The notes under the pieces: generated by a model | The model's input: only the letters and a program-made list of their open reading frames with translations | Told to the model about the DNA's origin: nothing | Databases searched by the model: none | Origin: Pyxidicoccus trucidator | Lineage (GTDB): Bacteria > Myxococcota > Myxococcia > Myxococcales > Myxococcaceae | Assembly (NCBI RefSeq): GCF_010894435.1 | Contig: NZ_JAAIXZ010000006.1 | Coordinates: forward strand, 124,001 to 188,000 | Direction: 5' to 3' | DNA: 64,000 nt | Part shown: positions 8,432 to 16,634 of the stretch, piece by piece | How positions within the stretch are numbered: position 1 is the first letter of the stretch | How the letters are laid out: every line of letters begins with the position of its first letter | Position numbers and translations under genes: made by a program

Positions 8432-9322
8432 TTGAAGACTTCTCGCATGAGGCCCGCCTTTGCCCTTGCCGTGCTTGCACTCTCCACGGTGGTGCTCGGA
8501 GGGTGCGATGATGAGGAGGATGACGGCCCTTCGGACGCTGAGGTGGCCACCGAGGCCCTGCGGCGAATCTCCGATGATGCGCTCACCGAGCTGCCGGATG
8601 ACGTGCCGGCGGACCTGCTGCGCGTCTCCATGGGAGGCGCGGACTACGACCTCCGCGAATTGCTGAGCCGCGCCCCGGGCTCACGTCCCTCCGCGCGCAT
8701 CGTCGCCGCGTACCAGACTGTCTCCACCCCGTTGGACGCGCCGCCCCTGGGTACGAGCTCCGCGAGCCTTCCGACGGACGTCACGCCTTCGGCGCCAGCC
8801 GCCCAGGTGTATGAGTGCCGCAATTCCCTGGGTCTCTTCGCCTGGAGCTTCCTCCGGCCCGAAGCCGGCCTCCGACCCCTCACCACCGAGCCCGTCGTAG
8901 GCCTGGAGACGTTGATCCTCGACCACTTCCGCTACCCGGGCGGCATCGACTATGGGCCTCCCACCGGAACGCCTCCCATCGGTCCCGCCTGGCGGGTCTC
9001 CGCCGCGGCGCTGAACCAGGGCGTGCCCACCTCGGGCCAGAGCCTCTTCATCGGGGCCGCCGATGCCTCGGTTCCCAACGGGGCCGAGAACGTCCCGCTG
9101 CTCCGTCTCTCCAATGCCGCGCGCATCGACACGGGGCTGCCGTCCGACGTGTTCTCACGAACCACCTCCGATGGAAGCCAGCGGGGCTACGTGCTCCGGC
9201 TCAACACCCTGGGAGGGATTGCGCCGACCTCGGGCTGCGCGGGCGCCGCGGACGAGGGCAAGCTGGAGCGAGTGCCATACACGGCGGACTACTACTTCCT
9301 CGAAGTCCAGACGCCCCGGTGA
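8432..9322 (+). CDS. Lipoprotein of unknown function
   Basis: The 296-residue product has a lipobox VVLGGC near residue 24, followed by a very acidic stretch (DDEEDD) as expected for a myxobacterial surface lipoprotein. I see no catalytic motif; the protein is rich in Pro, Ala and Thr with a few cysteines. I chose a TTG start at 8432 because AGGAGG lies 5 nt upstream; the frame itself is open from 8378. It ends 38 bp from the convergent MarC-type gene. I do not recognise the family. Confidence 0.75.
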   Translation: MKTSRMRPAFALAVLALSTVVLGGCDDEEDDGPSDAEVATEALRRISDDALTELPDDVPADLLRVSMGGADYDLRELLSRAPGSRPSARIVAAYQTVSTPLDAPPLGTSSASLPTDVTPSAPAAQVYECRNSLGLFAWSFLRPEAGLRPLTTEPVVGLETLILDHFRYPGGIDYGPPTGTPPIGPAWRVSAAALNQGVPTSGQSLFIGAADASVPNGAENVPLLRLSNAARIDTGLPSDVFSRTTSDGSQRGYVLRLNTLGGIAPTSGCAGAADEGKLERVPYTADYYFLEVQTPR

Positions 9323-9360
9323 CGATGGCTGATTGCGACTCGCGCCCTCCCCGCCCGGCG

Positions 9361-10194
9361 CTACGTGATTCCCAGCAGCTTCAGCGCGTCGATGCTCGCC
9401 TGGACGCCGAGTGACACCTGCAGCACGCTCATCACCGTGCCGACGATGCCCAACGTCGAGGCCAACGAGCGTGTCTGGAGGATTCGGGTTGCCCCGAGCA
9501 TCGCGAGGAGGTCCAACACCAGCACGAAGACGGTGATGCCCAGCATCTGGAGGAGTTGCCAGACACTGCCGGAGACCAGGGCCACGAGCATCACCAGCAA
9601 CGCCATGCCGTAAGGCGTAACGATGGTCGGGAAGGCCAACGGCATGAATGCGAGGTCGGCCGGCAGCGGTTGAGGTGGGTCCTGGGGCGCGTCACTGGCA
9701 CTCCGGGCGCCCGTGCGCGGAAGGTACTGGCCGAGGACCTGACGGAGCGCAACCAGGAAGAGGATGATGCCAGCCGTCAGCTGCAGCGCTCCGACCGAGA
9801 TGCCCCAGCTGCGCAGGGCCATCGCGCCGATGCCCGCGGCTGCGAAGGTGGCAACCGCCGAAATCACGGTGGCATCTAGGGCAAGTCTCCGCTTGATTCC
9901 CTGGGCCTGCCCTTGCGTGAGGCGTGCGAAGGGCTCCACCACCTTGAGCGGTCCCATCGTCAGGAAAAGGAGCGTGAAGATCTTTCCGAACGAGAAGGTG
10001 CGGGTGACCGACTCGGCCTCGAGGGACGCGTCCGGCCTGACCGACACCACTGTCCAGATGGCGAGCGCGAGAAAGCCCGCAATGAGCACGGCCTCCCCGA
10101 GCCACCGGCGTCGGGGCGTGGGCGCGGGAAGCGACGTCAATCCATCTCCGACAGCCATGGCTGAGGCCTTCCGCGCGGTCGCGCCGCGCGTCAC
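9361..10194 (-). CDS. MarC-family integral membrane protein
   Basis: This is a 277-residue membrane protein with about six hydrophobic segments (near residues 32-50, 68-85, 107-128, 134-152, 190-215 and 225-270). The pattern GPLKVVEPFARLT and the block LAFPTIVTPYGMALL match the MarC/UPF0056 family, whose transport substrate is unknown. The usual length is about 200-220, so the N-terminus (about 60 residues, including an extra hydrophobic segment) is longer than usual. The GTG at 10194 has GGAGG about 10 nt upstream; an ATG at 10158 is an alternative. Confidence 0.85.
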   Translation of the reverse strand: MTRGATARKASAMAVGDGLTSLPAPTPRRRWLGEAVLIAGFLALAIWTVVSVRPDASLEAESVTRTFSFGKIFTLLFLTMGPLKVVEPFARLTQGQAQGIKRRLALDATVISAVATFAAAGIGAMALRSWGISVGALQLTAGIILFLVALRQVLGQYLPRTGARSASDAPQDPPQPLPADLAFMPLAFPTIVTPYGMALLVMLVALVSGSVWQLLQMLGITVFVLVLDLLAMLGATRILQTRSLASTLGIVGTVMSVLQVSLGVQASIDALKLLGIT

Positions 10195-10426
10195 TGCCCG
10201 AACGCCTCCGGCGGCAGCGAACCGGTCACCTGAAAGCTGAGTGCCGCGAGAGCGGTCCGCAAGCCATGCACAGGGGTAAGGCGCGGACGGACCGCCCGCT
10301 CTGACGTTCGCTCGGCGGCACGGCCGCCGTGGATGCCGGAGGAGTGTGCCCCCATGGCAATGGCTGGCACGACAGGATCGGCTGCCGTGGAGCTGGCAGA
10401 AATCGTGTCAGCATCTCGCTCCATGA

Positions 10427-10660
10427 ATCTCCCGACAAATCCGAACAATCTTGAATTCGCCCTGCACCTTCGCCTGGACGTCCAACAGCTACGTCACCAT
10501 CGACCACGTCGCTACCGGCCCCACGAACACGCGAATCGAAGGGACCTGCAGGATCAGCACCATCGGCAACCCGAACCAGGTGACGCTGACCGTCACGGAT
10601 TCCGTGGGCGCCACGGCGTCCGCCCAGCGCAACTTCAAGTGCACCACCATCGTGCCGTAG
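10427..10660 (+). pseudogene. Orphan C-terminal Ig/PKD-like fragment
   Basis: An open stretch after a stop at 10424 encodes about 77 residues that read like the end of a secreted beta-sandwich domain: CTFAWTS, then TCRISTIGNPNQVTLTVTD, ending in FKCTTIVP. It has paired cysteines but no signal peptide and no ribosome site. An ATG at 10423 lies in another frame, so the original start appears lost. It is probably the tail of a decayed secreted protein gene. Codon use looks coding, but I cannot prove expression. Confidence 0.35.
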
Positions 10661-10726
10661 CACGCAGTGCCTGATGGCCGCCTCCAGGAGATGGAGGCGA
10701 CCTCGCGGCGAAATTCGGCAGCGACA

Positions 10727-10747
10727 TTATTGGCAAACTGCCAATAA
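10727..10747. promoter_or_regulatory. Perfect palindromic operator before the alcohol dehydrogenase operon
   Basis: TTATTGGCA (10727-10735), AAC, TGCCAATAA (10739-10747): perfect 9-bp arms with a 3-bp centre, ending 10 bp before the ATG at 10758. The A+T-rich palindrome in G+C-rich DNA is typical of a TetR/AcrR-type repressor site. Its position would block transcription or early elongation. Confidence 0.7.
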
Positions 10748-10757
10748 GATAACCCTC

Positions 10758-11876
10758 ATGGGTCTTCCGGTGCGTGCCGCGCTGCTGCAGGTGGTGAATG
10801 GTCCCTTCGTCATCGACGAGGTCGAGCTCGAGTCGCCTCGGACGGGCGAGCTGCGGGTGCGGGTGACGGCGAGCGGCATCTGCCACACCGACCTCACGTA
10901 CCGGGCGGGCGCGGGTCGGTTCCCCCTCCCCGCAGTGCTCGGACATGAGGGCGCGGGCGTGGTGGAGTCCGTCGGCGAGGGCGTGACGGACTTCGCGCCC
11001 GGCGACGCGGTGGTGCTCAGCTACTTCTCGTGCCGCGCGTGCGACACCTGCGCCAGCGGACATCCCGCGTATTGCGAGCGCGGGTACGCGGGGAACCTCT
11101 CGGGCGCGCGGCCTGATGGCTCCTTCCCCATGCGGTGGCGCGGAGAGCCGGTTCGCTCCAGCTTCTTCCACCAGTCGTCGTTCGCCACGCACGTGCTGGC
11201 GCACCAGCACAACGCGGTGAAGGTCGACGCGTCGGCGCCGCTCGAGCTGCTCGCGCCGCTGGGCTGTGGGTTCCAGACCGGTGCGGGCGCGGTGCTCGAG
11301 GCGTTCCGGCTCGCGGCGGGGCAGCAGCTCGCGGTCTTCGGAGCGGGCTCCGTCGGCCTCGCCGCAATCATGGCGGCGCGGGTTTCGGGCGCGGCGAGGA
11401 TCATCGCGGTGGACCTCAGCGCGGAGCGGCTCGAGCTCGCGCGCGAGCTGGGTGCCACGGACACCTTCCTGGCGCACGAGCCCGAGCTCACGAAGACGAT
11501 TCTGAAGCGCACCCGGGGCGGCGTGGACTTCGCGCTGGAGTGCGTCGGCTCGCCGCAGGTGCTGCGGCAGGCGTTCGACGTGACACGGCCACTGGGCACC
11601 TGCGGGTTGCTCGGCCTGCCTGGCCGCGACGCGGAGGTCACGCTACCGATGACTGCCCTCCTCTCCGGGAAGAAGCTGGTGGGCATCCTGGAGGGAGATG
11701 CCGACCCGAAGACCTTCATCCCGAAGCTGATCGCCCTCCACACGGAAGGACGGTTTCCGCTCGAGAAGCTGAGCCGTTCCCATCCCTTCGAGGCGATCAA
11801 CGACGCGGTTCACGCCATGGAGACGCGCACGGCAATCAAGCCGGTGCTGCGCATGCACGGAGGAAGCACGCGATGA
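10758..11876 (+). CDS. Zinc-dependent alcohol dehydrogenase (MDR family, benzyl/aryl-alcohol type)
   Basis: This 372-residue cytosolic enzyme oxidises alcohols with NAD. Catalytic zinc ligands are Cys42 (GICHTD), His63-Glu64 (GHEGAG) and a later Cys near 177 (GCGFQTG). The structural zinc is held by Cys92, Cys95, Cys98 and Cys106 (CRACDTCASGHPAYC). The Rossmann motif is GAGSVGLA near residue 200. The GCGFQTGAG block is typical of the aryl-alcohol dehydrogenase subgroup. The ATG is chosen because it begins the conserved N-terminus. A palindromic operator sits 10 bp upstream. The stop overlaps the start of the DUF4334 gene (ATGA), so the two form an operon. Confidence 0.92.
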   Translation: MGLPVRAALLQVVNGPFVIDEVELESPRTGELRVRVTASGICHTDLTYRAGAGRFPLPAVLGHEGAGVVESVGEGVTDFAPGDAVVLSYFSCRACDTCASGHPAYCERGYAGNLSGARPDGSFPMRWRGEPVRSSFFHQSSFATHVLAHQHNAVKVDASAPLELLAPLGCGFQTGAGAVLEAFRLAAGQQLAVFGAGSVGLAAIMAARVSGAARIIAVDLSAERLELARELGATDTFLAHEPELTKTILKRTRGGVDFALECVGSPQVLRQAFDVTRPLGTCGLLGLPGRDAEVTLPMTALLSGKKLVGILEGDADPKTFIPKLIALHTEGRFPLEKLSRSHPFEAINDAVHAMETRTAIKPVLRMHGGSTR

Positions 11877-12421
11877 CCTTCGACGAAGCAGTGAAGGCAG
11901 GACGCATCCGGGTGGAAGAGGCGCTCGCGTTGTTCGACAGCCTGCCCACGGTGGAGCTCGCGTTCCTGCGCGGCACGTGGAAGGGCAGCGAGCTCCAGAC
12001 GGGGCACCCCATGGACGGGATGCTCGGAGCGACCGGCTGGTACGGGAAGCAGTTCATCGACGCCGAGAGCGTGCACCCGCTGCTGTTCTTCACGGAGGAC
12101 CGCGCGGCGCTGTTCCCGGTGGACCCGAGGAAGTGGCCGTCGCCGAAGCTTCCCGGTCTCGTGGGCCCGCACCGGGCAGAGGTGGAGACCCGGAAGTTCA
12201 AGGCGCGCCTGCGCATGACCGAGTATCGCGGGCAGCTCAGCGCGACGATGCTCTACGACGACTGGCCCACCAACGACGTGTTCCGGAAGGTCGACCCGGA
12301 CACGGTGCTCGGTGCGATGGACGCGCGAGGGATGGCGACGCCGTACTTCTTCGTGCTGCGCCGCGATGCGGAGTCCCCTCCCCTCTCGGTGACAGGCGAC
12401 CCAGCGGACCGGGCGAGGTAG
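11873..12421 (+). CDS. GXWXG/DUF4334 domain protein
   Basis: The 182-residue protein has the N-terminal GXWXG-type motif RGTWKGSEL (about 33-41). It continues into a DUF4334-type C-terminal half (RGQLSATMLYDDWPTNDVFRKVD, about 123-145; MATPYFFVLRR). The family has no firmly known activity. It often lies next to oxidoreductases, as here, where it is translationally coupled to the alcohol dehydrogenase (ATGA overlap, GGAGG upstream). A role in the same small-molecule conversion is an inference. Two hairpins follow before the convergent protease gene. Confidence 0.88.
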   Translation: MTFDEAVKAGRIRVEEALALFDSLPTVELAFLRGTWKGSELQTGHPMDGMLGATGWYGKQFIDAESVHPLLFFTEDRAALFPVDPRKWPSPKLPGLVGPHRAEVETRKFKARLRMTEYRGQLSATMLYDDWPTNDVFRKVDPDTVLGAMDARGMATPYFFVLRRDAESPPLSVTGDPADRAR

Positions 12422-12438
12422 ACCCGGCGGCCGCCAGC

Positions 12439-12474
12439 GCTCCTGCCCCGGTACTTCAGCTCCGAGGCAGGAGC
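12439..12474. terminator. Hairpin after the DUF4334 gene
   Basis: GCTCCTGCC (12439-12447) and GGCAGGAGC (12466-12474) are perfect 9-bp arms with an 18-nt loop, just after the stop at 12421. Confidence 0.5.
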
Positions 12475-12476
12475 AC

Positions 12477-12502
12477 ACCCGGGCCGGGTCATCGGCCCGG
12501 GT
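12477..12502. terminator. Strong hairpin between convergent genes
   Basis: ACCCGGGCCG (12477-12486) and CGGCCCGGGT (12493-12502) form a perfect 10-bp stem with a 6-nt loop, three bases before the stop codon of the protease gene on the other strand. Probably a bidirectional terminator without a T-run. Confidence 0.6.
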
Positions 12503-12505
12503 CCA

Positions 12506-15500
12506 TCAGTCGTTGTCGGCGACCGACACAGTCGCGCTCGCCGCGCCTACGGTGTAGCCGGCAGTCGCCGTGAGCGTCACCACGACTGTCTCGCTCCCCT
12601 CCTTCACCGCATCGTCAATGGGCGAGACGGGCAGCCCCACCGACGTGGCTCCAGCCGGCAGGGTCAGCGGCGAGACGAGCGCCGTGTAGTCCGTGCCCTG
12701 GGTGGCGGTCCCCGTCACCGTGAAGGCAATGGAGAGGTCCGCCTTGGGCGCCGGGATGGCGGTGATTGAGAACAGCCCGCCATTCGCGTTGGCCTCGCCC
12801 GCGGCGGAGTCCGTCGCGGTGATGCGCAGCTCCGGCTTCTCGTCATCGAAGAGGTACACCGTCGCCGCGGTGCTCGTGGCGAGCTGGTACGCGGCCTCCG
12901 CCGCCAGCGTGACGGTGACAGCTTCCTTGCCCTCCACCAGCACGTCATCCGCGGGGTCCACCGGCAGCACCGCCGTGGCCGCCCCCTCCGGGATGACCAC
13001 CGAGGTCGCGAGAGGCCGGTAGTCGCTCGCGCTGGTCGCGTTCCCACTCACCGTCAGCAGCACCGTGAGTGGCGCCAGCGTCGGCCCGGTGCGCGTCACG
13101 GTGAACGCTCCCGGGTTCATGGGCTCCGCGGCCTCCGCGTCGCTCGCCGTCACGGTGACGACGGGCAGCTCATCATCCAGCAGCGACACCGTCGCGGACG
13201 CGCTGGTGTGCACCTGATACGCCACTTCCTCCAGCAGCGTCAGGATGACCGTCTCCTTGCCCTCGACGAGGGCGTCATCGGACGCGGTGATCACCACGCT
13301 CGCCGAGGCCGCGCCGGCCGGAATCGTCACCGTGCCCGGCAGGGCGACGAAGTCCGTCTCCGCCGCCGTTCCGGTCAGGGCGTACCGCACGGTGAGCGCC
13401 GAGGTGGTCGCTCCCGTACGGGTCACCGAGAAGCGCGCCGTGTCGGTTCCTGGCTCGGCGGCCAGTGAGTCCGACGCGGACACAGTCACCACGGGCAGCT
13501 CGTTGTCCAGCAGCGTCACCGTCCCGCTCACCGTGCTTCCCAGCTTGTAGGTCGGGTCCGCAGAGACGGTCAGCACCACCGTCTCACGGCCCTCCACGGT
13601 GGTGTCGTCCAGGGGCCTCACGTCGACGCTCACGGAGTTCACTCCCGCCGCCAGCGTCACCGAGCCCGTGACGGGGATGAAGTCGACGCCAGGGGTTGCC
13701 GTCCCCGTGACGGTATACGGCACCGTCAGCACCTGGCCGGCGACGCCGCCCGAGCGGGAGATGGTGAAGCGACCGGTGTCCGTCCCCGGCTCGGAGCCCG
13801 TCGCGTCCGAGACCGAGACGCTCACGGTGGGCGACTGGACATAGATGTAGACGGACGAAGACGTGGTGACGGCACCGGCGGCGTCATACGCCTTCGCGCT
13901 GATGCTGTAGGTCGCGGCCACCAGTCCGTCGAGCTGGAAGGAGAAGGGAGCCTCGCTGTCCTCGCCCAGCTTCGTGGCGCCCTGGTACAGCTCCACGCGC
14001 GCCACGGGGCCCTCCACGTCCGAGGCAGTGACGTCGAAGGTCACCGTCGCGGGGGCGGCGAAGGCCGCGCCGTAGGCCGGGGACGCGATGCGCACCGTCG
14101 GCGCGTCGTTCACCGGAGTCACCGTCACCGTGGCCACGGCCAGCGGCGAGGTCTCCATGCCGTCATTCGCCTGGAACGTGAAGCTGTCTGGCCCGGCGTA
14201 GTTCGTCTCCGGCCGGTAGAGCGGGCTCGGCAGCGTGCCCGTCAGCGTGCCGTGCGCGGGCGGGTCCACCACGGTCCACGTCAGCGCGTCCCCATCGGCG
14301 TCGAAGGCCGTGAGCGCGAACACCCGGGTGGAGTCCTCGGTCATCGTGGCGCTCGGACTGTTGGCGAGCGGCCGCGAGTTGAGGGCCACGCCCCAGTGCT
14401 GGAGCGCCACGCCTCCGACGCCGTCCGAGACGGCGACGCGCACCGAGTGGGTTCCCACCGCCGTCGGCGCGTAGGTGAACACCGAGGCGTTGCCCCCAAC
14501 GGGAGCGCCATCCACGCTCCAGGCGTAGGACAGCGGATGACCGTCGGCGTCCTGCGCCAGGACCGCCAGCTCCACCGTGCCCGCCGGCCCCAGCTTGACC
14601 CTGCCCGAGGGCAGCGCGCTGGTGATGACGGGGGGACGGTTCACCAGGGTGTAGTCGATATGGGCGTAGCCCGTGGCACCATCGACGGTGAGCGGCGCAT
14701 CCAGGCTGGCCACGGCCAGGTCCCCGTTCGCGACATCCACGATGCGGAACGACCTCAGCACGGCGGGGTCTCCCACGGTGGTGTCCGTCATCCGCACGAG
14801 GAAGCGCTTCTGCGCCAGCGTGGCGGGCAGCAGGTCCGTGAAGTCGAACACGAGCGTGGCGTCCACCGCCGTCTGCGTGGAGCCATTGAACGCTCTCGGC
14901 CCACCGGCGTACCAGACGCTCGTCGAGCGCCACACCGTCGGGTCCACCCCCGCGTCACTCCCTCCGCCCTGCCCCGCGTCACGTCCCCCGCCCTGCCCGG
15001 CGTCCTGATCGCCCGTCGAGCCACCACCGCCCGGCTGGCCCGCGTCCCGCTCACCCTCTCCCGCCAGGAATCCGGCCCCCTCGTCGCCCCAGGCCACCGC
15101 GTCCTGGAACGTCGCCACCGGCATGCCGTACCCCACCTCGGAGATGCCCAGGCTGACCCCGAGCTGGTTGCGGCGCAGGTGGCTGACCTTCACTTCCGCC
15201 ACGAGCTTCGGCGTGTAGTTGGGGCGCACGGTGACGTGGTAGACGAGGTCGCCCTGGAAGAGAGGAACACGGCTCGTGCTCGGGCCGCCGGTGACGGCCG
15301 ACACCGCTCGCAGCGCGTCGTAGGCCACCCAGGTGAAGCCCCCTTCGTTCCAGCCCGTGCCCCAGGAGTTGGCGATGCGCAGCGCGCCCTTCTCTCCCGG
15401 GTCCACCACGTTGTTCTTGTTGATGTCGGCCCAGATCGTGTCGTCGTAGCCGACGATGGTCATCGCATGGGAGCCGTTGTAGCCGTTCTGCCAGTAGGTG

Positions 15501-16351
15501 ACGGACTTGCCCACGAACGCGTCATCGTCCGGCGTGGCCGGGTCGTTCTTGATGGTCATTCCCTGCCACGAATTGACGTACGTGCCGTAGACGAGGACGT
15601 AGCCATTGGCCAGCAGCTCCTTGACCCGCTCCAGGCCCGCCGGAGTGCTCACCTGGTTGATGTACTGGACCGGGTTCGTCCGGAACGGGAGGGCACCACG
15701 CCACACCGCCGGGTCCACCGGCCAGGACGTGTAGTTGGAGTCGTAGGGGATGTTGGCCCACGTCGTCGCGCCCTGACGCGAGAGCAGATCGTAGGCGGCG
15801 GAGATGTAGCTACCCCCGTCCACGCCGTAGTTGATGAAGTTGTAGGTCCACTTCGGAGAGAACAGGCGCGCGTTGTCCGCGCTGTGCTTCGCGTCCCAGC
15901 CGTACTGGAGCGCGACGGTGTGGCTGAGCTGGTAGTACGTCGTTGCCCACGCGGTGCAGGAGCCAATCGACCCCTGGCTGCGGATGGGCGGGAAGAAGTC
16001 CAGGACGCTGTTGTCGACGTGCGACGGCAGCACGGCGAACGAGGCGACGCCGGAGGGTGCGCGCAGGCCCGGAGCAAGGACTTCCTCGCCCACCGCCGCG
16101 GCGGCGGAGGGCGCAAGCTCCCTCAGCCCCTTCGCGCGCCGGAGCCCGTTGATGCGCTCCAGCGCGATGCGGTTCGGAAGGACCTGCCGGACCTCCTGGC
16201 CCTGCGAGCGGAGCTGTTCGACCTCCCGGGGCGTCAGGGGCTTCAAGCCGGTGGCGCCCGGCTCGCGAGACGACTGCGCCCAGGCAGGTACTCCCCCAGC
16301 GACGAGCAGTCCTCCGATGAGTAACGCGCGAAGATGATTTCGTGGTGACAC
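12506..16351 (-). CDS. Secreted papain-like (C1A) cysteine protease with Ig-like and Calx-beta repeats
   Basis: This is a secreted protein of about 1,281 residues. A signal peptide (about 6-26) and a pro-region precede a papain-fold domain (about 105-390). Its catalytic set is Gln126, Cys132 (QGSIGSCTAWA), His295 (GSHAMTIVGY) and Asn328 (ANSWGTGW). A DAG/Gly-rich linker with repeated DAGQGGG units (about 420-455) follows. Next come PKD/cadherin-like domains (VKLGPAG, TEDSTRVFALTAFDADGD) and a bacterial Ig domain. Four consecutive Calx-beta domains (about 865-1281) each carry a DD-VEG-ET signature. The GTG at 16351 is preferred because GGAG lies about 8 nt upstream; a TTG at 16375 lacks a site. 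Likely used on prey or matrix protein, with Calx-beta repeats for calcium-dependent adhesion. Confidence 0.93.
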   Translation of the reverse strand: MSPRNHLRALLIGGLLVAGGVPAWAQSSREPGATGLKPLTPREVEQLRSQGQEVRQVLPNRIALERINGLRRAKGLRELAPSAAAAVGEEVLAPGLRAPSGVASFAVLPSHVDNSVLDFFPPIRSQGSIGSCTAWATTYYQLSHTVALQYGWDAKHSADNARLFSPKWTYNFINYGVDGGSYISAAYDLLSRQGATTWANIPYDSNYTSWPVDPAVWRGALPFRTNPVQYINQVSTPAGLERVKELLANGYVLVYGTYVNSWQGMTIKNDPATPDDDAFVGKSVTYWQNGYNGSHAMTIVGYDDTIWADINKNNVVDPGEKGALRIANSWGTGWNEGGFTWVAYDALRAVSAVTGGPSTSRVPLFQGDLVYHVTVRPNYTPKLVAEVKVSHLRRNQLGVSLGISEVGYGMPVATFQDAVAWGDEGAGFLAGEGERDAGQPGGGGSTGDQDAGQGGGRDAGQGGGSDAGVDPTVWRSTSVWYAGGPRAFNGSTQTAVDATLVFDFTDLLPATLAQKRFLVRMTDTTVGDPAVLRSFRIVDVANGDLAVASLDAPLTVDGATGYAHIDYTLVNRPPVITSALPSGRVKLGPAGTVELAVLAQDADGHPLSYAWSVDGAPVGGNASVFTYAPTAVGTHSVRVAVSDGVGGVALQHWGVALNSRPLANSPSATMTEDSTRVFALTAFDADGDALTWTVVDPPAHGTLTGTLPSPLYRPETNYAGPDSFTFQANDGMETSPLAVATVTVTPVNDAPTVRIASPAYGAAFAAPATVTFDVTASDVEGPVARVELYQGATKLGEDSEAPFSFQLDGLVAATYSISAKAYDAAGAVTTSSSVYIYVQSPTVSVSVSDATGSEPGTDTGRFTISRSGGVAGQVLTVPYTVTGTATPGVDFIPVTGSVTLAAGVNSVSVDVRPLDDTTVEGRETVVLTVSADPTYKLGSTVSGTVTLLDNELPVVTVSASDSLAAEPGTDTARFSVTRTGATTSALTVRYALTGTAAETDFVALPGTVTIPAGAASASVVITASDDALVEGKETVILTLLEEVAYQVHTSASATVSLLDDELPVVTVTASDAEAAEPMNPGAFTVTRTGPTLAPLTVLLTVSGNATSASDYRPLATSVVIPEGAATAVLPVDPADDVLVEGKEAVTVTLAAEAAYQLATSTAATVYLFDDEKPELRITATDSAAGEANANGGLFSITAIPAPKADLSIAFTVTGTATQGTDYTALVSPLTLPAGATSVGLPVSPIDDAVKEGSETVVVTLTATAGYTVGAASATVSVADND

Positions 16352-16634
16352 GCACTTGCTCCAATCAATGGACAACGGGCTCTCTGAAGACGAGAAAAGT
16401 CATTCACGTCGCGCGACGCGCTCCAGCGAAGTCTCACTGGGGTGAATGGTGGCGCGCGCTCAGGCAAGCCCCGGGCCACCGACGAAACATGGCTCACTCG
16501 GAGGAGAACGCCGCGCGTTGCTCGTGAAGACACGGCGAACTGTGGACCTCACACCCCATCGAAGTGGGGGCACGGGTCCACGGTCCGTCGCGACTCATCG
16601 CAGAAGGTTTCCAGCACCCGCCGTTGGAGCAGGC
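16352..16634. promoter_or_regulatory. Divergent promoter region between two secreted enzymes
   Basis: This 283-bp gap separates the protease gene (minus) from the phosphatase-fold gene (plus). It contains no convincing gene. Both promoters should lie here; I cannot place the boxes with confidence. Confidence 0.35.

Larger units (their letters stand above)
10195..10757. other. 563-bp gene-poor gap with an orphan coding remnant and an operator
   Basis: Between the MarC gene and the alcohol dehydrogenase there is no full-length gene. The gap holds a short Ig-like remnant (10427-10660) and a perfect palindrome (10727-10747) directly in front of the dehydrogenase start. A regulator gene might be expected here but I see none. 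Confidence 0.6.

Noticed and set aside
14252..16324. 690-codon plus-strand frame opposite the papain-like protease
   Set aside because: No domain or signal; codon bias belongs to the minus strand where catalytic motifs are intact.
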